Source: Ruminococcaceae bacterium UBA4306
Lineage (GTDB): Bacteria; Bacillota; Clostridia; Oscillospirales; Acutalibacteraceae
NCBI GenBank assembly: GCA_002394725.1
Contig: DGUQ01000014.1
Coordinates: 369-15,404 of the forward strand
Direction: 5' to 3'
Length of the DNA: 15,036 bases
The translations under genes were made by a program, and so were the position numbers. Positions 1 through 8,409 of the stretch are shown here, in pieces. Under the pieces are notes generated by a model. That model had not been told where the DNA came from, did no database searches, and saw only the letters and a list, made by a program, of their open reading frames with translations. Numbering within the stretch: the stretch's first letter is position 1; every line of letters starts with the position of its first letter.

Positions 1-103
1 GGGTTCGCGAGGATTTTAACAATGGACAGGCGAAAATATGCCCGTCAAAACCACGGTTCGAATTATTGCAGTCACCCTATCCTTGTTGCGTTATGGCAGA
101 GGA
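1..103. other. Non-coding left end, possible dispersed-repeat fragment
   Basis: No gene is supported here. The stretch follows the stop codon of ytfJ and has no clear intrinsic terminator. An imperfect hairpin lies at about 25-46 (GACAGGC and GCCCGTC around an AT-rich loop, 6 of 7 pairs). Short frames are open on both strands; the plus-strand one starts at the ATG at 22-24 and runs into the antisense of ytfJ. The peptides they give resemble short hypothetical proteins that I believe recur in gut Clostridia, but that is memory and not checked. The likeliest reading is the edge of an intergenic repeat. Confidence 0.35.
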
Positions 104-520
104 TCAAACGTCGAATTTATCGAGGTCGTTTTCGAGGTCGGTCTTATCCTTTTTATCCTTGCTGATAAAGGAAGATATCTTATCGAACGCCTCGGGGATC
201 ATACCGACGATACGATCGGCGGCGCCGTCATACTTTTCGATCGGGATGAACTTGGTGACGCCCTTGCTGATACTCAAAAAGCCGAGGGGCTGGATGGTAA
301 CGCCGGCGCCTGAACCGCCGCCAAAGCAGTCGCGATTCTCTTTTTTGGTGGGCAGATCGGAGCCGCCGGACGCAAAGCCGTAGGTCACCTTGGATACGGG
401 AATGATGACGGTACCGTCGGGGGTCGTGATCGGATCACCAATAATACTGTTGACGTCGATCATTTCCTTGATTTTTCTCATGGAAGTGTCCATTAAATTG
501 TTAACCGGATGATCACTCAT
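104..520 (-). CDS. ytfJ: YtfJ/GerW family sporulation protein
   Basis: A 138-residue protein of the Spore_YtfJ (GerW) family. Family members are small soluble proteins linked to sporulation and germination in Bacillus, with unknown biochemistry. Visible family marks are the N-terminal helix with a DPI(T)TPDGT-like turn (about residues 29-36), the IPVSKVTYGF stretch (about 41-50), a glycine-rich FGGGSGAG segment (about 66-73) and the following VTIQPLGFLSI strand. The C-terminus is a charged Asp/Lys tail. The ATG at 520 is chosen because AAAGGAG sits about 8 bases upstream. It is the last gene of the protease-scpA-scpB-DUF2953 run, 82 bases after the DUF2953 gene. A weak promoter of its own may lie in that gap. 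The family also occurs in non-sporulating Firmicutes, so sporulation is suggested, not proven. Confidence 0.9.
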   Translation of the reverse strand: MSDHPVNNLMDTSMRKIKEMIDVNSIIGDPITTPDGTVIIPVSKVTYGFASGGSDLPTKKENRDCFGGGSGAGVTIQPLGFLSISKGVTKFIPIEKYDGAADRIVGMIPEAFDKISSFISKDKKDKTDLENDLDKFDV

Positions 521-542
521 AATTACATCTCCTTTGTGATAT

Positions 543-570
543 CTTATAGAAATTGCCGCGAGTATCGCAA
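543..570 (-). promoter_or_regulatory. Possible promoter for ytfJ
   Basis: On the minus strand, TTGCGA (570-565) and TATAAG (548-543) are separated by 16 bases, about 23 bases before the ytfJ start. The -10 matches sigma-A consensus at 5 of 6 positions and the -35 at 4 of 6. It would allow ytfJ to be expressed apart from scpAB. I see no clear forespore-sigma boxes, although Bacillus ytfJ is a sporulation gene. This could be a chance match. Confidence 0.35.
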
Positions 571-602
571 CAACAAATCAGACTGTTTTCAATAAACCGA
601 TA

Positions 603-1265
603 TTACTTCTTGAATTTCGCTTTGAGGAACAGGAACAGGAATCTAAAGCCTGCCTTGAGCGCCGCGCCGAGGACAAAGATGATCCGCAGATACACATGCA
701 CATCCGCATAGACCTCGGTGGGCTTTTCGGGGTCGAATACCGGCTCGATACTGATGTTGTAATCTCTGCACACCGTCGCCGACGCCAAGATATTGATCGC
801 GGGATAGAGCGCGGAGCACACCTTGCCGTAGGTGAGCGCGACCGAAGCGGCGTCCTCACCCGACAGCATGATTCCGACGTCGAGCTTCTCAAACACGACA
901 TGGGAGATAATGCCCTTGAGCATCCCCGTCGCGATGTTTGCCGCGGAACGGAACAGCTCGATCAGACCCGTCACACCGTGCTTATCCTTGAGTTCGGCGA
1001 TCAGGGAGGGCTTTTTCTTCTCTTCTTTTTTTTCCTTCTCCGGTTTTTCCTCTTCCTTTTTCTTCTTTTTTTCCTTCTTTTCCTTTTTCGGCTTCTTTTC
1101 TTTCTCTTTCTTTTCCTCAGGCTGAGGGAGGATCTTGATCTTAAAGAAAAGAATCTTCAAGGTCAGGGTCAGATCCTGCGAGTATAACGCGAACACCCGG
1201 ACCCTGATCAGGGAAATCAGGAAGATCAGCAGGAGGATCCCCAGAATAATATACAGGAATACCAA
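603..1265 (-). CDS. DUF2953 (YtfI-like) membrane-anchored protein
   Basis: A 220-residue protein with one N-terminal membrane segment (about residues 3-20), a charged linker, and a C-terminal DUF2953 domain (about 88-215) ending in a second hydrophobic stretch (about 192-214). DUF2953 proteins of unknown function commonly precede ytfJ in Firmicutes (Bacillus ytfI), and that order is kept here. Residues 49-86 consist only of Lys, Glu and Pro, an extreme linker. The start is TTG at 1265, one base after the scpB stop; the Shine-Dalgarno-like AGAAGGT lies inside the last scpB codons, so translation is probably coupled. The function is unknown; a membrane role connected with YtfJ is inferred only from neighbourhood. 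Confidence 0.8.
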   Translation of the reverse strand: MVFLYIILGILLLIFLISLIRVRVFALYSQDLTLTLKILFFKIKILPQPEEKKEKEKKPKKEKKEKKKKKEEEKPEKEKKEEKKKPSLIAELKDKHGVTGLIELFRSAANIATGMLKGIISHVVFEKLDVGIMLSGEDAASVALTYGKVCSALYPAINILASATVCRDYNISIEPVFDPEKPTEVYADVHVYLRIIFVLGAALKAGFRFLFLFLKAKFKK

Positions 1266-1266
1266 A

Positions 1267-1932
1267 TTACTTACCTTCTACTGCTTCGGCAACGATCTCC
1301 TCCACCGTACCGGTGACGGTATCGTCGTCATTGGATGGCTCGGACTGAGAAGCATCATTGTTCTCAGCGTCCTGTTCATTCTCAAAAATACTGAGCTGCT
1401 TACCGCGATCTCCCTTGTCCTCATCCTTGGGGATGGGCGGCAGCTCGTCCAGCGAGCGGATCGAGAAACAGCGCAGAAAATGATCGGTGGTACCGTAGAG
1501 AAGCGGTCTGCCGGGCAGCTCCAATCTGCCCTTCTCTTCGATCAGCCCCTTTGTCGTCAAGGAGCCGACAACGCCGGAGCAATCGACGCCGCGCACCTGC
1601 TCGACAAAGCTCTTGGTGACAGGCTGATTATACGCGATGACGGCAAGCACCTCCATCGCCGCCTGAGACAGCGGAATGTTGCGCCTGAGATCCATCGCCT
1701 TTCGCACCTGCGGCGCGAATTGCTTGACGGACACCATCTGATACGTATCGTTGAGCTGAATGATCGTGATGCCGCGCTGCATCTCAGCGTATTCTTTCAT
1801 CAGGATATCCAGCTGCGTCTTGACGGCGCTTTCGGGAATGTCCAGCGACTCCGACAGACGTTTGATATCAACAGGATCACCCGCGGCAAACAGGATAGCC
1901 TCGATCGAGGAACGGTATTCTTTTTCTGTCAC
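1267..1932 (-). CDS. scpB: Segregation and condensation protein B (ScpB)
   Basis: A 221-residue ScpB, the winged-helix kite subunit that binds as a dimer to the kleisin ScpA in the SMC-ScpAB complex, which organises and segregates the nucleoid. The sequence shows the IEAILFAAGDPV opening (residues 10-21), the second winged-helix domain with a VLAVIAYNQPVTK segment (about 95-107), and the family hallmark GRPLLYGTT (about 141-149). A poorly conserved acidic Asp/Glu/Asn-rich tail follows after about residue 168. The start is GTG at 1932, with GGAGGG about 8 bases upstream; this Shine-Dalgarno directly follows the scpA stop codon, so ScpA and ScpB translation are probably linked. The gene lies between scpA (12-base gap) and the DUF2953 gene (1-base gap). 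Confidence 0.96.
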   Translation of the reverse strand: MTEKEYRSSIEAILFAAGDPVDIKRLSESLDIPESAVKTQLDILMKEYAEMQRGITIIQLNDTYQMVSVKQFAPQVRKAMDLRRNIPLSQAAMEVLAVIAYNQPVTKSFVEQVRGVDCSGVVGSLTTKGLIEEKGRLELPGRPLLYGTTDHFLRCFSIRSLDELPPIPKDEDKGDRGKQLSIFENEQDAENNDASQSEPSNDDDTVTGTVEEIVAEAVEGK

Positions 1933-1944
1933 GATGATCCCTCC

Positions 1945-2715
1945 TTACTTTTCTATCATTTGGACGATCGCCTCGTCACCGTCGCCCTCTATGCGGACGC
2001 GCTTGCCCTTGACCAGCTCCAGCACCGCGAGGAAGGTAGCGACCAGCTCGCTCCTGCCGCTGCCTGCCTCAAACAGCTCCTTATAGGTCACGGTCCTGCC
2101 GTGCCACAGGCGGCGCATCACATGGATGATACGTGACGATACCGATACGATCTTTCTGCTCACGATGCCGGCAAACGCGGAGCGGTCGGGCGGCAGCTTG
2201 CGCTGTCCTCGTCCGACGGCGCTGACATACGCCGCGGAGATATCCATCGGATCATGGACGCGGTTATAGGTCAGGTCAAACTCCACCTTTGACGGCGATT
2301 TGGTAAACGTATCAAAATCCACCATCGGTGCGAGCATACGGGCGATCTCCCGGCACTGCTGATATTCGATCAGCTGTCCGGTGAGCTCTTTCTTCAAGTC
2401 CTCCGCCTCATCCTCGTATTTCGGGAGGAGCATGGCGGATTTGATATAGACAAGACGGGACGCCATCTCAAGGAACTCGGAGGCGATATCCATCTCATTC
2501 TCGCGCATGCGCTCGATCTGCTCCATATACTGTTCGAGCAGCTCGGCGATCGCGATATCATAGATGTCGATCTTGTTCTTGATCACCAGCGTCAAAAGCA
2601 AATCAAGCGGCCCGTCATACACCTCAAAATGATAGGTCAGCTGTTGTTCACCGACCTGCATCGTCTGCGCGTCGGAGGGCAGGATGGTGATCTGATTATT
2701 CACTTGTTCAGGCAT
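1945..2715 (-). CDS. scpA: Segregation and condensation protein A (ScpA kleisin)
   Basis: A 256-residue ScpA, the kleisin that bridges the two SMC heads and carries ScpB. The N-terminal region has the hallmark FEVYDGPLDLLLTLV (about residues 30-44), followed by the IDIYDIAIAELLEQY helix and the EFLEMASRLVYIKSAMLLP helix typical of kleisins. The C-terminal winged helix (about 190-256) includes the VTYKELFE segment and an acidic GDGDEAIVQ ending. The frame stays open to 2745, but the ATG at 2715 is preferred: AAAGGA lies 8 bases upstream of it, whereas it directly abuts the ATG at 2724 and lies downstream of the codon at 2745. A 133-base gap with a GC-rich repeat separates it from the protease gene upstream. 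Confidence 0.96.
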   Translation of the reverse strand: MPEQVNNQITILPSDAQTMQVGEQQLTYHFEVYDGPLDLLLTLVIKNKIDIYDIAIAELLEQYMEQIERMRENEMDIASEFLEMASRLVYIKSAMLLPKYEDEAEDLKKELTGQLIEYQQCREIARMLAPMVDFDTFTKSPSKVEFDLTYNRVHDPMDISAAYVSAVGRGQRKLPPDRSAFAGIVSRKIVSVSSRIIHVMRRLWHGRTVTYKELFEAGSGRSELVATFLAVLELVKGKRVRIEGDGDEAIVQMIEK

Positions 2716-2783
2716 CAAACCCATCCTTTCACACCGGACGTACACCGATTACTTATATGACTAGTGAAGAAAGCAATTATTCT

Positions 2784-2840
2784 AGGGAGCAAGCCATTTA
2801 CGGGAGGAGCAAGCCCCTTACGGGAGGAGCAAGCCCCTCC
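2784..2840. repeat. Three-unit 20-bp GC-rich tandem repeat with hairpin potential
   Basis: Two near-identical 20-bp units (2801-2820 and 2821-2840, each beginning CGGGAGGAGCAAGCCCC) follow a degenerate, shortened unit at 2784-2800. The last unit is nearly self-complementary (GGGAGG against CCTCCC around AGCAAGCC), so the transcript can fold just after the protease gene. There is no T-run after it on the minus strand, so it is not an ordinary terminator. It may trim or attenuate the transcript before scpA, or be a decaying intergenic repeat. Confidence 0.7.
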
Positions 2841-2848
2841 CCTACATA

Positions 2849-3535
2849 TTAACCGACAAAGGAAAACGGCAGCGCGGTGATCCAGTTGACGAATATCAGC
2901 ACATATTTGGTCAGGAAGTTGAGCGGAACTCTCAGCACGCCGACCCATAATAACGCGATCAGCACTATGGAAATAATCTGCTGATAGCGATAGAACCACG
3001 CGACCGCCTGATCCGGCAGGAAAACAAACAGGATCTTGGAGCCGTCGAGCGGAGGGATCGGGAGCAGGTTGAACACCGCCAGACTGACGTTGATCTGAAT
3101 ATAATAGAGTAAAAACAGATAAACATAATAGCCGAAGCCCTCTCCGCCGAAAAAGGAGGGTGCAAAGGCATTGATCGCGTGGAAGATCAGTCCGCCGACG
3201 ATCGCGGCGACGATATTGGCGACAGGTCCCATCAAAGCGACGATACCCATGCCGAGCTTGGGATGCTTGAAATTCCGCGGATCGACGGGAACAGGCTTTG
3301 CCCAGCCGAAGCCGAACAGCAGAAGCGCCAGCGCGCCGAACGGATCGATATGCGCCAACGGATTGAGCGTCAGTCTGCCGCGATACTGAATGGAGGTATC
3401 GCCGAGCTTCATCGCGGTGAAGGCATGTGCCCATTCATGGAACGGCAGTACCAAAAAGACGATCATCAATATCGCAAGTACCTGTGTAATGGCAGCTCTG
3501 AAATCAAGACTGCCGCTGAGTAAATTGAATAACAT
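2849..3535 (-). CDS. Site-2 protease family (peptidase M50) membrane metalloprotease
   Basis: A 228-residue multi-pass membrane zinc protease of family M50 (S2P/SpoIVFB clan, YwhC-like subgroup), expected to cut substrates within the cytoplasmic membrane. HEWAH at residues 33-37 is the HExxH zinc site, and the NLLPIPPLDG stretch (156-165) supplies the third ligand Asp164. GPVAN (103-107) is another family mark. About five to six hydrophobic segments are visible, and the length is normal. The frame can start at 3559, but the ATG at 3535 is chosen: it has GGGGGA just upstream, and the predicted transcription start lies only a few bases before the 3559 codon, which has no Shine-Dalgarno. The gene opens the operon leading to scpA, scpB, DUF2953 and ytfJ. 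The substrate is unknown. Confidence 0.92.
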   Translation of the reverse strand: MLFNLLSGSLDFRAAITQVLAILMIVFLVLPFHEWAHAFTAMKLGDTSIQYRGRLTLNPLAHIDPFGALALLLFGFGWAKPVPVDPRNFKHPKLGMGIVALMGPVANIVAAIVGGLIFHAINAFAPSFFGGEGFGYYVYLFLLYYIQINVSLAVFNLLPIPPLDGSKILFVFLPDQAVAWFYRYQQIISIVLIALLWVGVLRVPLNFLTKYVLIFVNWITALPFSFVG

Positions 3536-3574
3536 AGAATCCCCCGAAATATTTGACATATCAATACAGAATAT

Positions 3575-3603
3575 AGTATACTATAAATCGAAAGAAATAG
3601 CAA
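3575..3603 (-). promoter_or_regulatory. Promoter of the M50-scpAB-ytfJ operon
   Basis: The minus strand carries TTGCTA (3603-3598), a 17-base spacer and TATACT (3580-3575). Transcription would begin near 3568, giving a leader of about 33 bases to the start at 3535. It diverges from the rpmB promoter, with the two -35 boxes about 35 bases apart in AT-rich DNA. Confidence 0.7.
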
Positions 3604-3637
3604 GTTGAAAAAGAAATAATAAATTTTGAAAAAACAC

Positions 3638-3666
3638 TTGCAATTTAAAAAGATTTCTGGTATTAT
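3638..3666 (+). promoter_or_regulatory. Promoter of rpmB
   Basis: TTGCAA (3638-3643), a 17-base spacer and TATTAT (3661-3666). TGG immediately before the -10 makes it an extended -10 promoter. The leader is about 50 bases and ends in AAAGGAGGTG (3706-3715), a near-perfect Shine-Dalgarno 7 bases before the rpmB ATG, as expected for a highly expressed ribosomal gene. Confidence 0.75.
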
Positions 3667-3722
3667 AAACGAGTTAACGTATGTATTAATCTTTATTAAA
3701 TCTTCAAAGGAGGTGTACAAGC

Positions 3723-3911
3723 ATGGCAAAATGTGATTTTTGCGGCAAGGATGTTAAATTCGGCATCAAGGTCTCTCACTCACACAGACGTTCCAACAGA
3801 ACCTTCAAGCCCAACGTTCAGAGAGTAAAGGCTATTGTTGACGGCACTCCTAAAAGAGTACACGCTTGCACCCGTTGCTTACGTTCAGGTAAGGTAACAA
3901 GAGCGGTATAA
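3723..3911 (+). CDS. rpmB: 50S ribosomal protein L28
   Basis: A 62-residue L28 of the large ribosomal subunit. It begins MAKCDFCGKD and contains the VSHSHRRSNRTFKPNVQ segment (about residues 17-33), characteristic of the family. This is the cysteine-containing form: CxxC at residues 4-7 and a second CxxC (CTRC, about 49-52) make a zinc-ribbon-like set of four ligands. It is a single-gene unit with its own extended -10 promoter, very strong Shine-Dalgarno and terminator. It is the only supported plus-strand gene in the window, divergent from the protease operon and convergent with alaS. Confidence 0.97.
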   Translation: MAKCDFCGKDVKFGIKVSHSHRRSNRTFKPNVQRVKAIVDGTPKRVHACTRCLRSGKVTRAV

Positions 3912-3924
3912 TCAACAGCAAACG

Positions 3925-3955
3925 ACCCCCGAGGAAACTCGGGGGTTTATTGTTT
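3925..3955 (+). terminator. Intrinsic terminator of rpmB
   Basis: A perfect 8-bp stem, CCCCCGAG (3926-3933) and CTCGGGGG (3938-3945), closes a GAAA tetraloop and is followed by TTTATTGTTTT. It begins 14 bases after the rpmB stop codon. Confidence 0.93.
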
Positions 3956-3964
3956 TACTGCTAC

Positions 3965-3999
3965 TGAAAACTGAATAATGAAAACTGAATAATGAATAA
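3965..3999. repeat. 14-bp tandem repeat between rpmB and alaS
   Basis: TGAAAACTGAATAA occurs at 3965-3978 and 3979-3992, followed by a partial TGAATAA at 3993-3999. It is AT-rich and lies between two terminators. I see no gene in 3956-4088. It looks like slippage or a worn intergenic repeat. Confidence 0.75.
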
Positions 4000-4088
4000 T
4001 CATGGTATCTCGCAGGCGCTCGATCAATTTACTATCATCTATGTTACGATACGCCGACACACATGTCAAGCACCGTACCCTACAGTTC

Positions 4089-4124
4089 AAAACCCCACAG
4101 GCAAATACAGACCTGTGGGGTTTT
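4089..4124. terminator. Terminator of alaS, likely bidirectional
   Basis: A perfect 13-bp stem: AAAACCCCACAGG (4089-4101) and CCTGTGGGGTTTT (4112-4124) around a 10-base loop. The A-run and T-run are part of the stem, so it can work in both directions. It serves alaS on the minus strand, whose stop is 24 bases away, and backs up rpmB termination on the plus strand. Confidence 0.9.
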
Positions 4125-4147
4125 CAGTATATTCACGATGATATCAA

Positions 4148-6778
<2,631 letters not shown>

Positions 6779-6827
6779 TTTTCATAACCTCACTTTTACT
6801 GTAGTCAGTGAGCGGTAGTTAACAATA

Positions 6828-6878
6828 AATGGGTGTGGGCAACGCCCACCCAAAACTATTCACCGTTCACCATTCACC
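6828..6878. repeat. Imperfect hairpin and triple 7-bp repeat in the alaS leader
   Basis: Between the T-box terminator and alaS lie a GC-rich imperfect hairpin (about 6833-6852, GGGTGTGGGC against GCCCACCC with a bulge) and three head-to-tail copies of an RTTCACC heptamer (6858-6864, 6865-6871, 6872-6878). The sequence has no coding sign and adds about 100 bases between the T-box and the alaS start, longer than needed. It may be a small inserted or decayed repeat. Confidence 0.6.
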
Positions 6879-6881
6879 AAA

Positions 6882-6914
6882 ATAATAAAGCCTGCCCCGA
6901 ATATGGGACAGGCT
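6882..6914 (-). terminator. T-box regulated terminator
   Basis: AGCCTGTCCC (6914-6905) and GGGGCAGGCT (6898-6889) form a 10-bp stem with one G-U pair and a 6-base loop, followed on the minus strand by TTATTATTTT. The 5' strand competes with the antiterminator formed by the adjoining T-box, so uncharged tRNA-Ala should allow read-through into alaS. Confidence 0.88.
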
Positions 6915-7095
6915 GACCTGCGGTACCACCCAAATTGCCGTATCGATGATACGACCACTCAGTTCTCTTTAACGCAGAGTGACGCCGCGCTTTCACACGG
7001 AGGCTCCGGGGTGGCTGCGGATACTTCCCGTGGGGTCTCGCACCGACCGACCCTTCTCTGAACGGGAGCATAACCGCTCGTCCCTTCTCAGCCAA
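6882..7095 (-). ncRNA. Alanine T-box riboswitch leader of alaS
   Basis: A leader RNA that senses uncharged tRNA by pairing with its anticodon and its 3' end. The conserved T-box, AATTTGGGTGGTACCGCAGG, lies at 6936-6917; its TGGT bulge would pair with ACCA of a tRNA with discriminator A, as in tRNA-Ala. Stem I shows an AGAGA bulge and a GGGTC/GACCC apical hairpin (around 7060-7036). A GCC triplet at 7015-7013, followed by ACC and CGGAG as in typical stem I 3' strands, is the proposed specifier codon and fits alanine. The terminator hairpin (6914-6889) follows the T-box. Stem I was folded by eye, so the specifier is less certain than the T-box itself. Confidence 0.92.
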
Positions 7096-7100
7096 AAAGT

Positions 7101-7129
7101 ATTATATCGCTATCTTAGGCGGTTGTCAA
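7101..7129 (-). promoter_or_regulatory. Consensus promoter of the alaS T-box transcript
   Basis: A perfect sigma-A promoter on the minus strand: TTGACA (7129-7124), a 17-base spacer and TATAAT (7106-7101). Transcription should start near 7094, just before T-box stem I. The strength fits attenuation control, where initiation is constitutive and the riboswitch sets output. It lies 57 bases after the U32 gene stop, with no clear terminator between, so some read-through from the upstream operon is possible. Confidence 0.93.
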
Positions 7130-7185
7130 TACCGATATTGGTGAATCTGCCAATTCATCCTCTGGGATTAGTATAAATACCATCA

Positions 7186-8409
7186 TTACGGATTGCGCTT
7201 GCGGATCACGGAACCCTTGGGGATAAAGCGATCGGCGGTCATCCACAGCTTTTGCATGGGGTGCGGCGAGGAGGGCACCTCTTCCCCCTCCTCGGTTTTG
7301 AGTCCGAGACACTTTACCTCGAAGGAGAATCCGTCGGGCGGCAGGATATCGAGCGTGTCGCCGACGAGGAACTTGTTACGCTGCGTGATAATACAGACGT
7401 TATCCTCATTACTGCCCTCTTCACAAACCGCTACGGCGTTATAGCGGCGGATATAACCGCCGTTGACCGTTTCCTGACCGGGCTCGCCGAAGAAGAAGCC
7501 TGTCGAATACGCGCGGTGGCTGATCTTTTCGAGCTCTTCCGCGATCCACGGACTGACGCGGTAAGACGCCTCATTACGGTGATCCCAATATTCATCGACG
7601 GCGTGACGATACGCGTTGGTCGTCACCCCCGTGTAATAATAGGTCTTTGCCCTGCCCTCGATCTTGAGACTGTTGACGCCTGCCTGTACGAGCGCCGGAA
7701 TATGCTCGATCATGCACAGATCACGCGAATTATACAGATACGTCCCCTTGTCATCCTCTTCCACCGGAAAAAACTGTCCCTCGCGGTTTTCTTCGTACAG
7801 ATGATACTTCCAGCGGCAGGGCTGGGCGCAGTCGCCGCGATTCGCGTCACGACCCGTCATAAAGGACGAGATCAGGCACCTTCCCGAGAAAGACACGCAC
7901 ATAGCGCCGTGGACAAAGCATTCGATCTCCAAATCATCGGGGATCCTCGCGCGCAGCTCGGCGATCTCCTCGAGCCGCATCTCACGCGCCAATACCACAC
8001 GTTTCGCGCCGAGGTTGTACCAAGCCAATGCCGATTCATAATTAATGATACCGCCCTGCGTGGAGATATGACGCTCCACCTCGGGCGCGTACCGCTTCGC
8101 CATCTCGAACACACCGAGATCGGCGATGATAAACGCGTCGACGCCGCATGCCGCCGCCTGCTGTAAGAAAGCCGGCATCTGCGGCAGATCGGCGTTGCGC
8201 GGCAGGGTATTACAGGTCAGATAGACCCTTTTCTTCCTAGCATGCGCTTTATCGCAGGATGATTTTAGTTCTTCAAAAGAAAAATTCTTTGAAGCGGTAC
8301 GCATACCGAAGCTCTTTCCCGCGAGATACACGGCGTCCGCTCCGAAGCGTAACGCCGTGTCAAAACTCTCGATATCACCGGCAGGTGACAATACCTCCGG
8401 TTTAACCAT
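7186..8409 (-). CDS. U32 family protein (putative tRNA/rRNA hydroxylation factor, YrrO/TrhP-like)
   Basis: A 407-residue member of family U32, originally called collagenase-like peptidases. Better-studied relatives (TrhP, RlhA) support hydroxylation of tRNA or rRNA bases in a prephenate-dependent way. The N-terminal part is barrel-like, opening with KPEVLSPAGD (residues 3-12) and GADAVYLAG (23-31). The U32 signature is at 163-181 (ECFVHGAMC, then GRCLIS). Cys171, Cys178, Cys194, Cys198 and Cys232 are candidate metal or Fe-S ligands; GDCAQPCRW (192-200) is typical. A smaller C-terminal domain follows from about 325. The ATG at 8409 overlaps the mltG stop by 8 bases and has no clear Shine-Dalgarno, suggesting coupled translation. 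mltG followed by U32 genes is the Bacillus yrr order. True peptidase activity is doubtful. Confidence 0.9.
   Translation of the reverse strand: MVKPEVLSPAGDIESFDTALRFGADAVYLAGKSFGMRTASKNFSFEELKSSCDKAHARKKRVYLTCNTLPRNADLPQMPAFLQQAAACGVDAFIIADLGVFEMAKRYAPEVERHISTQGGIINYESALAWYNLGAKRVVLAREMRLEEIAELRARIPDDLEIECFVHGAMCVSFSGRCLISSFMTGRDANRGDCAQPCRWKYHLYEENREGQFFPVEEDDKGTYLYNSRDLCMIEHIPALVQAGVNSLKIEGRAKTYYYTGVTTNAYRHAVDEYWDHRNEASYRVSPWIAEELEKISHRAYSTGFFFGEPGQETVNGGYIRRYNAVAVCEEGSNEDNVCIITQRNKFLVGDTLDILPPDGFSFEVKCLGLKTEEGEEVPSSPHPMQKLWMTADRFIPKGSVIRKRNP

Noticed and set aside
1135..2136. 333-codon plus-strand open frame
   Set aside because: Antisense to DUF2953, scpB and scpA, all recognisable genes in conserved order; no motif or ribosome binding site.
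2784..2840. CRISPR-like repeats
   Set aside because: Units are directly adjacent with no spacers, only three units, and no cas genes nearby.
2715..3434. 239-codon minus-strand open frame
   Set aside because: It is an out-of-frame shadow of the M50 protease gene.
7020..7030. GTA as the T-box specifier (valine)
   Set aside because: It lies inside a GGAAGTATCC hairpin-like context and the downstream gene is alaS; GCC at 7015-7013 better matches the usual stem I 3' strand.
7130..7185. Terminator after the U32 gene
   Set aside because: Only a weak 4-bp TTGG/CCAA hairpin without a T-run is present.
7252..8166. 304-codon plus-strand open frame
   Set aside because: Antisense to the U32 gene, with low-complexity shadow composition.
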